Part shown: positions 40,189 through 47,303 of the stretch, in pieces | Numbering within the stretch: position 1 is the first letter of the stretch | How the letters are laid out: each line of letters opens with the position of its first letter | Notes under the pieces: generated by a model | Database searches by the model: none | Seen by the model: only the letters and a program-made list of their open reading frames with translations | Told to the model about the DNA's origin: nothing | Origin: Hylemonella sp. UBA6679 | Lineage (GTDB): Bacteria > Pseudomonadota > Gammaproteobacteria > Burkholderiales > Burkholderiaceae_C | Reading direction: 5' to 3' | Assembly (NCBI GenBank): GCA_002454975.1 | Contig: DKJZ01000083.1 | Location: forward strand, 1 to 47,303 | DNA: 47,303 nt | Program-made: the position numbers and the translations under genes

Positions 40189-40733
40189 CAGTCGCACGCC
40201 ACATCTCCTGCTGGACGCAGTGCGGCGCGACCCTGCATCGAGACGCACACCAAGCGCTCATGCATCCCACCCTGGGCCCAGACGCGCATGGTTTGTGTGG
40301 CGGCTCGCGCCACGCCCTGACCTTGAAACACAAAAAAACGCCGGTCGTTGGCGGGCTCCGCACCACCCATGCCCGCCAGCCCCACCCAAGACGCCTGCAC
40401 CCGCAGCAGTTCATCTGCACCACCGAGCTGGCCATTGCCATCTTCGTCTGTGAACACCAGCCAACCTGTGGCCCAACCTTGCGCGCCACACAAACGCCCA
40501 TCGCTGGACATGCACAGGCTCACCGAGCTGCTGCGTTTGATGGCCTCGGAGCGCGCCCAACGCATGTCTTTGACGAATGCCTGGGCCGCCGCATGCACCC
40601 GATAACGTGCCACCTGCGCTTGCAAGCCCGGCACAGCCAGCGATATGAGCACGCCCACCACCGCCAGAACCACCAGCAACTCCATGAGCGAAAAACCGCG
40701 ATGCATGGCCGCAGTGTGCGACCAGAAAACCAT
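40188..40733 (-). CDS. fimT: GspH/FimT-type minor pseudopilin
   Basis: A 181-residue GspH/FimT protein; if translation starts at the internal ATG 40706 it is 172 residues with leader MHRG before FSLMELLVVLAVVGVLISLA. The FimT region DMRWARSEAIKRSSSVSLC and the Asp-rich VFTDEDGNGQLGGADE follow. The C-terminal half carries paired cysteines. First gene of the minor-pilin operon and divergent from ribD. FimT proteins have been linked to DNA binding during natural transformation in some species; whether this one binds DNA is not inferable here. Confidence 0.84.
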   Translation of the reverse strand: MVFWSHTAAMHRGFSLMELLVVLAVVGVLISLAVPGLQAQVARYRVHAAAQAFVKDMRWARSEAIKRSSSVSLCMSSDGRLCGAQGWATGWLVFTDEDGNGQLGGADELLRVQASWVGLAGMGGAEPANDRRFFVFQGQGVARAATQTMRVWAQGGMHERLVCVSMQGRAALRPAGDVACD

Positions 40734-40823
40734 CTATCAAATTCGGGTTATCGATAGGTTTACAAAACGCTTCAGACCTTGTGCACGCGAATAGGCCGGG
40801 CTGTGTGCCGTTAACATGCCGGG
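40734..40823. promoter_or_regulatory. Divergent fimT/ribD promoter region
   Basis: Ninety bases separate the two starts. CTATCAA (40734-40740) and TCGATAG (40751-40757) form an imperfect 7-bp inverted repeat touching the upstream fimT ATG. No FMN riboswitch signature is seen before ribD. Confidence 0.35.
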
Positions 40824-41942
40824 GTGCACACACACCACCTCGAGCGCGCTCTGCAATTGGCCCAGGCGCAGGCCCACATCACCCCACCCAATCCGAGCGT
40901 GGGCTGCGTGCTTGTGCGCGACGATGGCGCGGTGATTGGTGAAGGCGCCACCCAGGCCACCGGCGGGGCACATGCCGAAGTCATGGCCTTGCGCGATGCC
41001 CAGGCCCGCGGCCACGAAGTGCGTGGCGGCACTGCTTATGTCACTCTGGAGCCTTGCGCCCATCAGGGGCGCACAGGGCCGTGTTGCGATGCGCTGGTGC
41101 AAGCTGGCATCGCCAAGGTGTTGGCCAGCACTGAGGACCCCAACCCCTTGGTCGGCGGGCAAGGTTTTGCGCGCTTACGCGCTGCTGGTATCCATGTCGA
41201 GATACTGCCCCTCGACCACCCTTTGGCCTTAGCCAGCCGAGAACTCAACATCGGTTTTTTCAGCCGCATGTTGCGTGGCAAGCCTTGGCTGCGCATGAAA
41301 ATCGCGGCCTCGCTGGACGGTCAAACCGCGCTTGAAAACGGGCAAAGCCAATGGATCACCTCCGAGCCTGCACGCGCTGATGGTCATGCCTGGCGCGCCC
41401 GCGCAGGGGCCATCCTCACGGGCATCGGCACCGTGCTCGAAGACCACCCGCGTTTGGATGTGCGGTTGTTTGACACCCCCCGCCAGCCTCCGTTGGTGGT
41501 GGTGGACAGCCGCATGGAAACGCCCCTGGATGCGCCGCTTTTCATCCCGGGCAGGCAAGTGCTGATTTACGCGGCTGTGCCTGATGCTGCCAAGCAAGCC
41601 GCACTTGAACAACAAGGCGCCACCGTGGTGCTGCTGCCTGGTGCTAGCCAAAAAGTAGACCTGGCAGCCATGACGCAAGACCTGTTCAAACGCGGCATTC
41701 ACGAGGTGCATGTGGAAGCTGGCCACAAGCTCAATGGCTCACTGGTGCGCGAAGGTTTGATTGATGAATTTTTGGTGTACCTCGCGCCCAAGATGCTGGG
41801 TGCAGGCCGGGGCATGCTCAACATCGGGCCGTTGACAGAACTGACGCAAGGCCTCGACCTGTCCTTCTCATCGGTAGAGCGCATCGGCCCAGACCTACGT
41901 GTGTTGGCCCGCATTCAAGGCCATGACGACTTTTTGCGCTGA
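40824..41942 (+). CDS. ribD: Bifunctional diaminohydroxyphosphoribosylaminopyrimidine deaminase / reductase
   Basis: A 372-residue enzyme for the second and third steps of riboflavin synthesis. The N-terminal cytidine-deaminase-like zinc site is GGAHAEVMAL then LEPCAHQGRTGPCCDAL; the C-terminal reductase domain begins WLRMKIAASLDGQTAL and ends with GLIDEFLVYLAPKMLG. It starts at a GTG (40824). riboflavin synthase follows after 71 bp. Confidence 0.94.
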   Translation: MHTHHLERALQLAQAQAHITPPNPSVGCVLVRDDGAVIGEGATQATGGAHAEVMALRDAQARGHEVRGGTAYVTLEPCAHQGRTGPCCDALVQAGIAKVLASTEDPNPLVGGQGFARLRAAGIHVEILPLDHPLALASRELNIGFFSRMLRGKPWLRMKIAASLDGQTALENGQSQWITSEPARADGHAWRARAGAILTGIGTVLEDHPRLDVRLFDTPRQPPLVVVDSRMETPLDAPLFIPGRQVLIYAAVPDAAKQAALEQQGATVVLLPGASQKVDLAAMTQDLFKRGIHEVHVEAGHKLNGSLVREGLIDEFLVYLAPKMLGAGRGMLNIGPLTELTQGLDLSFSSVERIGPDLRVLARIQGHDDFLR

Positions 41943-42013
41943 CATCGCCTTTACCCAAACGGTTTAACAACCTTGCCCGGGCAAACCCGGCGCTTTACTG
42001 AGAAAATCACGTC

Positions 42014-42637
42014 ATGTTCACAGGCATCATCACCGCGGTTGGCCGCATCAGCACCATCACCGACCTGGGCGCAGGCGTGCAATACGGCAAACGCCTCACC
42101 ATCGTCGCCACCCCCGACTACCTGGCCGATGTGGGCTTGGGCGACAGCATCGCCATCAACGGCGCGTGCATGACCGTCACCACCTTTGATGTGGCACGCG
42201 GCGAGTTCACCATCGACGTGTCGGCCGAATCTTTGGACAAAACCACGGGCCTCACGCACAGCGGCCAGGTCAACCTGGAAAAAGCCCTGCGCGCCAACGA
42301 CCGCCTGGGCGGCCACATCGTCTCAGGCCATGTGGACGGCGTGGGCGAGGTCACCTTGTTTGCCCAAACTGGCGAGAGCTGGGAGTTGCGCGTGCAAGCC
42401 CCGGCATCTTTGGCCAAGTACCTGGCCTACAAAGGCTCGATCACCATCAACGGCGTGAGCCTGACGGTCAACCGTGTGAGCGACAACGCCACCGGCTGCG
42501 AGGTCAGCATCAACCTCATTCCGCACACCGTGGACAACACGGCCTTGCACACCCTGCGCCCCGGCGCACAGGTCAACCTCGAAATCGACACCGTGGCGCG
42601 ATACTGCGAGCGCATGCTCAGCCTTCGGGCTGTGTAA
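42014..42637 (+). CDS. ribE: Riboflavin synthase alpha subunit
   Basis: A 207-residue trimeric synthase that dismutates lumazine to riboflavin. It has two tandem lumazine-binding halves: MFTGIITAVGRI with SIAINGACMTVT, and HIVSGHVDGVGEV with SITINGVSLTVN. Located between ribD and ribBX. Some authors call this gene ribC. Confidence 0.95.
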   Translation: MFTGIITAVGRISTITDLGAGVQYGKRLTIVATPDYLADVGLGDSIAINGACMTVTTFDVARGEFTIDVSAESLDKTTGLTHSGQVNLEKALRANDRLGGHIVSGHVDGVGEVTLFAQTGESWELRVQAPASLAKYLAYKGSITINGVSLTVNRVSDNATGCEVSINLIPHTVDNTALHTLRPGAQVNLEIDTVARYCERMLSLRAV

Positions 42638-42784
42638 GCTCAGCGGGCTGCCCGGCGCGGGTGTGCCCAGCTTTGAGCTTGCGCAAGACACCAGCGGTAC
42701 ACACCTGAGGGCTCGCCACAGCAGGCTTTGGATATCTGCGAAAATATCCCTTTTCTCCGACACCGCTCTTTAGAAAGTTCCGGC

Positions 42785-43909
42785 ATGACCTCTGCCTTTG
42801 CCCACCCGCCCGTGGCGATTTCGCCTGTTGAAGACATCGTGGCCGAGATGCGCGCCGGGCGCATGGTGATTTTGGTGGACGAGGAAGACCGCGAAAACGA
42901 GGGCGACCTGGTCTTAGCCGCAGACCACGTCACGCCTGAGGCCATCAACTTCATGGCCCGTTTTGGCCGCGGCCTGATTTGCCTGACCCTCACCCGCGAC
43001 CGCTGCGAATACCTGCAACTGCCCCCCATGGCGGCACGCAACGGCACGGTTTACAGCACGGCTTTCACGGTGTCCATCGAAGCGGCCACTGGCGTGACCA
43101 CCGGTATTTCTGCCGCCGATCGGGCCCGCACGGTGCAAGCCGCTGTGGCGCGCGACGCCAAGCCCAAAGACCTGGTGCAACCCGGTCACATCTTCCCCCT
43201 GCAAGCAGTGGATGGCGGCGTGCTCATGCGCGCGGGCCACACCGAGGCCGGTTGTGACCTGGCGGCCATGGCCGGCTGCTCGCCCAGCTCGGTGATCTGC
43301 GAGATCATGAAGGACGACGGCACCATGGCCCGCCTGCCTGATTTGCAGCAGTTCGCCGCCGAACATGGCCTGAAAATCGGCACGATTGCCGACCTCATTG
43401 AACACCGCAGCAAAACCGAGTCTTTGGTTGAAAAACTGGGCCAACGGCCGCTCAAAACCGCCTATGGCGAGTTCACCGCCCACGCCTTTCGCGACAAACC
43501 CAGCCAAGCCCTGCACCTGGCTTTGGTGCGCGGCACCATCAACCCCCAAGCGTCCGTGCTGGCCCGTGTGCACGAACCCCTGTCGGTGCTCGACGCCCTC
43601 GAGGTGGGCCGCACCATGCACTCTTGGCCTTTGGATGCCACGCTGGCTCGCATCGCACAAGACGACTGCGGCGTGGTCGTGCTGCTCAATTGCGGTGAAT
43701 CTGCCGCGCAATTGCTCGCGCAGTTTGAGGGCACCGCACGCGCCAGCCAAGCGCCCGAACGCGGCCGCATGGACCTGCGCACCTACGGCATCGGCGCGCA
43801 AATTCTGCGCGAATGTGGCGTCGTGAAAATGCAGCTCATGGGCAACCCCCGTCGCATGCCCAGCATGACGGGGTACGGCCTGGAAATCACCGGTTACGTG
43901 GCTCGCTGA
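42785..43909 (+). CDS. ribBX: 3,4-dihydroxy-2-butanone 4-phosphate synthase with degenerate GTP cyclohydrolase II domain
   Basis: A 374-residue two-domain protein. The N-terminal DHBP synthase is intact (VDEEDRENEGDLV, HTEAGCDLAAMAG, and the RAGHTEA substrate loop). The C-terminal domain aligns with GTP cyclohydrolase II but lacks the zinc cysteine motif (normally GDVFGSLRCDCG); in its place is ARVHEPLSVLDALEVGRT. It retains MDLRTYGIGAQIL. Such proteins, called RibBX in proteobacteria, supply DHBP synthase while a separate RibA makes the pyrimidine precursor. I start at ATG 42785; an upstream frame to 42728 lacks support. Confidence 0.88.
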   Translation: MTSAFAHPPVAISPVEDIVAEMRAGRMVILVDEEDRENEGDLVLAADHVTPEAINFMARFGRGLICLTLTRDRCEYLQLPPMAARNGTVYSTAFTVSIEAATGVTTGISAADRARTVQAAVARDAKPKDLVQPGHIFPLQAVDGGVLMRAGHTEAGCDLAAMAGCSPSSVICEIMKDDGTMARLPDLQQFAAEHGLKIGTIADLIEHRSKTESLVEKLGQRPLKTAYGEFTAHAFRDKPSQALHLALVRGTINPQASVLARVHEPLSVLDALEVGRTMHSWPLDATLARIAQDDCGVVVLLNCGESAAQLLAQFEGTARASQAPERGRMDLRTYGIGAQILRECGVVKMQLMGNPRRMPSMTGYGLEITGYVAR

Positions 43910-43929
43910 GCCCCTCACAAAGGACACGC

Positions 43930-44406
43930 ATGTTTGGTGCAGACAAAGGCCAGTTGGCCAAAGAAGATCAACGCTTGGACGGCAAAAAGCTGTTCATTGG
44001 CATTGTGCAAGCGCGCTTCAACGAAGACATCACCAACGAGCTGGCCCGCGCTTGCAAAGCCGAGTTGCTGGCCCTGGGCGTGTCGGAAAAACACATCGAC
44101 CATGTGCGCGTGCCTGGCGCCCTGGAAGTGCCAGTGGCGCTGCAAGCCATGGCCGAGAAAAACCGTTACGACGCGCTGATCGCCTTGGGCTGCATCATCC
44201 GTGGCGAAACCTACCACTTTGAGTTGGTGGCCAACGAATCAGGGGCCTGTGTGTCGCGCATTGCGCTGGACTACCAAATCCCCGTGGCCAATGCCATCCT
44301 CACCACCGAAAACCTCGAACAAGCCCTGGTGCGCCAAACCGACAAAGGCCAGGACGCTGCCCGTGTGGCCGTCGAAATGGCCAACCTGCTGGATGCCTTG
44401 CAATGA
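43930..44406 (+). CDS. ribH: 6,7-dimethyl-8-ribityllumazine synthase
   Basis: A 158-residue lumazine synthase forming the riboflavin synthase substrate from DHBP and the ribityl pyrimidine. Typical segments are IGIVQARFNEDIT, RVPGALEVPVALQAM, ALGCIIRGETYHFE and NAILTTENLEQA. ATG 43930 has AAAGGACA upstream; the open frame extends back into ribBX but that is a shadow. Overlaps nusB by four bases. Confidence 0.95.
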   Translation: MFGADKGQLAKEDQRLDGKKLFIGIVQARFNEDITNELARACKAELLALGVSEKHIDHVRVPGALEVPVALQAMAEKNRYDALIALGCIIRGETYHFELVANESGACVSRIALDYQIPVANAILTTENLEQALVRQTDKGQDAARVAVEMANLLDALQ

Positions 44407-44891
44407 ACGACCACAACGATGCCCTCAAGCCCACAGGCGCGAAAAAAGCCGCCCATAAATCGGGCCGCAGCCGCGCCCGAGGCTTTGCCCTGCAAGCGCT
44501 CTACCAGCATCTGGTGGGCCGCAACGATGCCGAGCACATCGACGCTTTCACGCGCGACCTCTCTGGCTTTAACAAGGCCGATGCCGCACATTTCGACGCG
44601 CTTTTGCACGGCTGCGTGGCGCAAGCCGCCGAGCTCGACGCGCTGATTGCGCCCCTGCTCGATCGGCAGTGGCTGGAGATCTCACCCATCGAACACGGGG
44701 TGATGTGGATCGGCGCTTACGAGTTCAAGCATTGCCCTGAAGTGCCATGGCGCGTGGTCATCAACGAGTGCGTCGAACTGGCCAAAGAGTTCGGCGGCAC
44801 CGATGGCCACAAGTACGTCAACGGCATCCTCAACAGCCTGGCCCCACAGCTGCGCCCCCTGGAGGTTGAGGCTGACCGCGCCCGCAGCTAA
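44403..44891 (+). CDS. nusB: Transcription antitermination factor NusB
   Basis: A 162-residue all-helical RNA-binding protein with SRARGFALQALYQHLVG near the N-terminus and EFGGTDGHKYVNGILNSLA near the C-terminus. With NusE it binds boxA in rRNA leaders. The start ATGA overlap with ribH is the common ribH-nusB coupling. Confidence 0.95.
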   Translation: MNDHNDALKPTGAKKAAHKSGRSRARGFALQALYQHLVGRNDAEHIDAFTRDLSGFNKADAAHFDALLHGCVAQAAELDALIAPLLDRQWLEISPIEHGVMWIGAYEFKHCPEVPWRVVINECVELAKEFGGTDGHKYVNGILNSLAPQLRPLEVEADRARS

Positions 44892-44915
44892 GCGCATGCC
44901 ACAGCTCTCAAACCC

Positions 44916-46106
44916 ATGCGTGTGAGCCAACGCGCCCAGCGCGTACAACCCTTTTATGTGATGGAGGTGGCCAAGGCTGCCGCCGCGTTGTCGCAGCGTA
45001 TCGCTCAAGGCCAGACCGACAACACCGACCCTGTGGTGATGCTCAACATGGGGGAGCCCGACTTCACCGCTGCCCCCCTGGTGGTTCAAGCCGCTGCACG
45101 CGCGCTCCAAGAGGGGCGCACCCAATACACCGCCGCCACCGGCTTGCCCGCGCTGCGCGAACGCATCAGCCAGTGGTATGCGCAGCGCCTGGGCGCCAAG
45201 GTCGGCGCTGAGCGCATCATCATCACCGCCGGGGCTTCGGCCGCCTTGCAGTTGGCCTGCTTGGCCTTGATTGAAGCCGGTGACGAGGTGCTGGTGCCCG
45301 ACCCCAGCTACCCGTGCAACACGCAGTTTGTCAGCGCCGCCGACGGCCTGGCTGTGCGCGTGCCCACCAGCGCGGCGGAACGCTTTCAGCTCAGTGCCCA
45401 GAGCGTGCAAGCGCATTGGAACGCGCGCACCCGCGGGGTTTTGCTGGCCTCACCCTCCAACCCCACGGGCACCTCGGTGCACCCCGATGAGCTGCGCCGC
45501 ATCCACGAGGTGGTGAGCGCACGCGGCGGTGTGACGCTGGTCGATGAGATTTACCTCCCGCTGAGCTTTGACGACACCTACAGCCGCAGCGCTTTGGCCA
45601 TTGACGACCAAATCATCAGCATCAACAGCTTCTCGAAATACTTCAACATGACCGGCTGGCGCCTGGGCTGGTTGGTGGTGCCCCCCAAGCTGGTGGGCGT
45701 GGTGGAGCGCTTGGCGCAAAACCTCTTCATTTGCGCCAGCACCGTGGCCCAGCATGCCGCTCTGGCCTGCTTTGAGCCCGAAAGCCTGGCCCTGCATGAG
45801 GCCAGGCGTGCCGAGTTCAAAGCGCGTCGGGATTTGTTCATTCCTCAACTCCAAGCCTTGGGTCTGCACGTGCCGGTGATGCCCGATGGCGCTTTTTACG
45901 CCTGGGCCGATGTCAGCCCCAGCTTTGACAAGCTGGGCGTGAGCAACAGCTGGGACTGGGTGTTCAAGGTGCTGCAAGACAGCCATATTGCCGTGGCACC
46001 CGGGCGTGATTTCGGCCTGTCGGAGCACATGGTGCGTTTCTCAACAGCCGGCTCGATGGCGCAACTCCACACAGCGCTTGAGCGGCTCAAGCAGCGTTTG
46101 GCATGA
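44916..46106 (+). CDS. PLP-dependent class I/II aminotransferase
   Basis: A 396-residue fold-type I aminotransferase. The PLP lysine lies in SINSFSKYFNMTGWRLGW; other class motifs are LNMGEPDF, TAGASAALQLACLALIEAGDEVL and SPSNPTGT. The specific amino acid is not clear: an AspC/AlaA-like or DapC-like role is possible. It follows nusB by 24 bp and overlaps ybgC by four bases, so it is in the same operon as the tol genes. Confidence 0.88.
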   Translation: MRVSQRAQRVQPFYVMEVAKAAAALSQRIAQGQTDNTDPVVMLNMGEPDFTAAPLVVQAAARALQEGRTQYTAATGLPALRERISQWYAQRLGAKVGAERIIITAGASAALQLACLALIEAGDEVLVPDPSYPCNTQFVSAADGLAVRVPTSAAERFQLSAQSVQAHWNARTRGVLLASPSNPTGTSVHPDELRRIHEVVSARGGVTLVDEIYLPLSFDDTYSRSALAIDDQIISINSFSKYFNMTGWRLGWLVVPPKLVGVVERLAQNLFICASTVAQHAALACFEPESLALHEARRAEFKARRDLFIPQLQALGLHVPVMPDGAFYAWADVSPSFDKLGVSNSWDWVFKVLQDSHIAVAPGRDFGLSEHMVRFSTAGSMAQLHTALERLKQRLA

Positions 46107-46501
46107 GCACCTTCACCTGGCCCATCCGCGTGTATTGGGAAGACACCGATGCCGGTGGCATTGTGTTTTATGCCAACTATTTGAAGTTTTTTGAACGCGC
46201 CCGCACCGAGTGGCTGCGCTCGCTGGGGGTACACCAGCAAGCGCTCAAAACCACCACGGGTGGTATGTTTGTGGTGACCGACACGGCGCTGAGTTACAAA
46301 TTGCCGGCCCGCCTGGACGACGCGCTGCTGGTCACCACCCGCATCACCCAGGCTGGGCGCGCCTCCATGCAGTTGCAGCAAGCCGTGTTCAAAGATGAAA
46401 AAATCTTGTTGTGTGAGGGTACGATCCGCATCGGCTGGGTCAACGCTGGCACACTGCAGCCTGCGCGTATTCCTTTGTCTGTTCTGGAAGTCCTGAAATG
46501 A
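46103..46501 (+). CDS. ybgC: Tol-Pal system-associated acyl-CoA thioesterase YbgC
   Basis: A 132-residue hot-dog thioesterase with YWEDTDAGGIVFYANYLKFF (catalytic Asp in EDTDAGG) and ERARTEWLRSLG. In E. coli YbgC is the first gene of the tol-pal cluster and interacts with phospholipid synthesis enzymes. Overlaps both the aminotransferase and tolQ by four bases each. Confidence 0.94.
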   Translation: MSTFTWPIRVYWEDTDAGGIVFYANYLKFFERARTEWLRSLGVHQQALKTTTGGMFVVTDTALSYKLPARLDDALLVTTRITQAGRASMQLQQAVFKDEKILLCEGTIRIGWVNAGTLQPARIPLSVLEVLK

Positions 46502-47193
46502 ACCAAGACCTGTCGATCCTTCACCTGGTGCTCAATGCCAGCATCGTGGTGCAGCTGGTGATGTTGTTGCTCGTGTCCATCTCGGTGGCCAGCTGGGCAG
46601 CGATTTTTCGCAAGCTGTTTGCCTTGAAAAAAGTCAAATCCCTCAACGAAGGTTTTGAGCGTGATTTTTGGTCGGGCAACAGCCTCAACGACCTGTTTCT
46701 CGCTGCCACCAAAAACGGTCGCGATGGCGGCCCCATGGAACGCATTTTTGCCAGCGGCATGCGCGAATACCAAAAGCTGCGGGAGCGCCGAATTTCTGAC
46801 ACCGGCACCTTGCTCGACGGCGCGCGTCGCGCCATGCGCGCGAGTTACCAGCGCGAGATGGATTCGGTGGAGTCTCAGCTCTCTTTCCTGGCCACGGTGG
46901 GCTCGGTCTCGCCCTATGTGGGTTTGTTTGGCACGGTGTGGGGCATCATGCACGCCTTCACGGGCCTGGCCGCCCTGACCCAGGTGACGCTGGCTACAGT
47001 CGCCCCAGGCATTGCTGAAGCTTTGGTGGCCACGGCCATTGGTTTGTTTGCGGCCATCCCTGCGGTGGTGGCTTACAACCGCTTTGCCCGCGACATCGAC
47101 CGGGTGGCCAATGGCCTGGAGACCTTCATTGAAGAGTTCTCCAACATCTTGCAGCGCAATGTGGGCGCATCGCAGTCGCCCTCAGGGCTCTAA
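46498..47193 (+). CDS. tolQ: Tol-Pal system proton channel subunit TolQ
   Basis: A 231-residue inner-membrane protein of the MotA/TolQ/ExbB family. Three transmembrane segments are visible: about 15-37 (ASIVVQLVMLLLVSISVASW), and two in the C-terminal half, SVSPYVGLFGTVWGIMHAFTG and ALVATAIGLFAAIPAVVAYN. Pore-lining Thr and Gly positions are kept. With TolR it forms the pmf-driven motor for outer-membrane constriction at division. Confidence 0.95.
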   Translation: MNQDLSILHLVLNASIVVQLVMLLLVSISVASWAAIFRKLFALKKVKSLNEGFERDFWSGNSLNDLFLAATKNGRDGGPMERIFASGMREYQKLRERRISDTGTLLDGARRAMRASYQREMDSVESQLSFLATVGSVSPYVGLFGTVWGIMHAFTGLAALTQVTLATVAPGIAEALVATAIGLFAAIPAVVAYNRFARDIDRVANGLETFIEEFSNILQRNVGASQSPSGL

Positions 47194-47202
47194 GGAGCTG
47201 CC

Positions 47203-47303
47203 ATGCCTTCAGTTGCAGGACGAGGCCGCGGACGGCGCACCATCAATGAAATCAACATGGTGCCGTTCATCGATGTGATGCTGGTGCTGCTCATCATCTT
47301 CAT
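47203..47303 (+). CDS. tolR: Tol-Pal system subunit TolR, N-terminal fragment
   Basis: The gene runs off the window after 33 residues. It starts with ATG 47203 behind TAAGGAGCTGCC, a good ribosome-binding site overlapping the tolQ stop. The single transmembrane helix begins at INEINMVPFIDVMLVLLII, including the essential proton-carrying Asp. Confidence 0.93.
   Translation, partial: MPSVAGRGRGRRTINEINMVPFIDVMLVLLIIF

Noticed and set aside
42638..42784. Possible FMN riboswitch before ribBX
   Set aside because: No RFN-element core such as the AGGGCGGGGTGAAAG-type segment is present here or before ribD; only a small GGATAT/ATATCC repeat at 42730-42749 is seen.
42914..43927. A 337-codon minus-strand frame
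   Set aside because: Antisense shadow of ribBX, rich in His/Gly/Ala with no family resemblance.

Overview
The window looks like a chromosomal segment of a GC-rich betaproteobacterium, most likely of the family Comamonadaceae (a Limnohabitans/Rhodoferax-like organism). This rests on gene content and order: a folC-SPOR-cvpA-purF-metZ run, gltX followed by tRNA genes, ribD-ribE-ribBX-ribH-nusB, ybgC-tolQ-tolR, and a fimT-pilV-pilW-pilX-pilY1-pilE minor-pilin cluster. A divinyl (proto)chlorophyllide 8-vinyl reductase gene (bciA) suggests a bacteriochlorophyll-making relative, although no other photosynthesis gene lies here. The genus is an inference, not a measurement.

Layout. 1-2635 (+): tail of an RND pump, a Pcm-family methyltransferase, a rhodanese and a TolC-type outer-membrane protein. 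2636-6290 (-): phosphomannomutase, heptosyltransferase I and Kdo transferase, which make LPS inner core. 6379-12312 (-): crotonase, feruloyl-CoA-synthase-like ligase, 4HBT thioesterase, acyl-CoA dehydrogenase and a glycerophosphodiesterase, probably an aryl- or acyl-CoA catabolic operon. 12528-16005 (+): PcfJ-like protein, CitE-like lyase, BciA. 16029-16200 (-): a probable structured non-coding RNA that I do not recognise. 16425-17697 (+): Crp/Fnr-type regulator and an alanine-rich coiled-coil protein. 17738-19795 (-): molybdopterin oxidoreductase.

19855-24746 is the accessory region, next to tRNA-Asp. It holds a copy of the tRNA-Asp anticodon arm, a HigBA-like toxin-antitoxin pair with a palindromic operator, and a 3.7-kb integrative element bounded by exact 21-bp direct repeats of the tRNA-Asp 3' end. 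The element carries a P-loop kinase behind an attenuator-like leader, a frameshifted ColE2-type replicase remnant and a tyrosine integrase. It rebuilds the tRNA 3' end and brings its own terminator, which displaces the original one.

24729-31990 (-): folC, SPOR protein, cvpA, purF, metZ, gltX and tRNA-Ala/Glu/Asp, all co-directional. 32058-34181 (+): ArsC/Spx-like protein, nucleoside phosphorylase PpnP, argG. 34216-40733 (-): type IV minor pilins and the PilY1 adhesin. 40824-47303 (+): riboflavin genes, nusB, an aminotransferase, ybgC, tolQ and the start of tolR. Coding density is high; the only long stretches without a clear gene are 16006-16424, 20762-21532 and 22055-22259.
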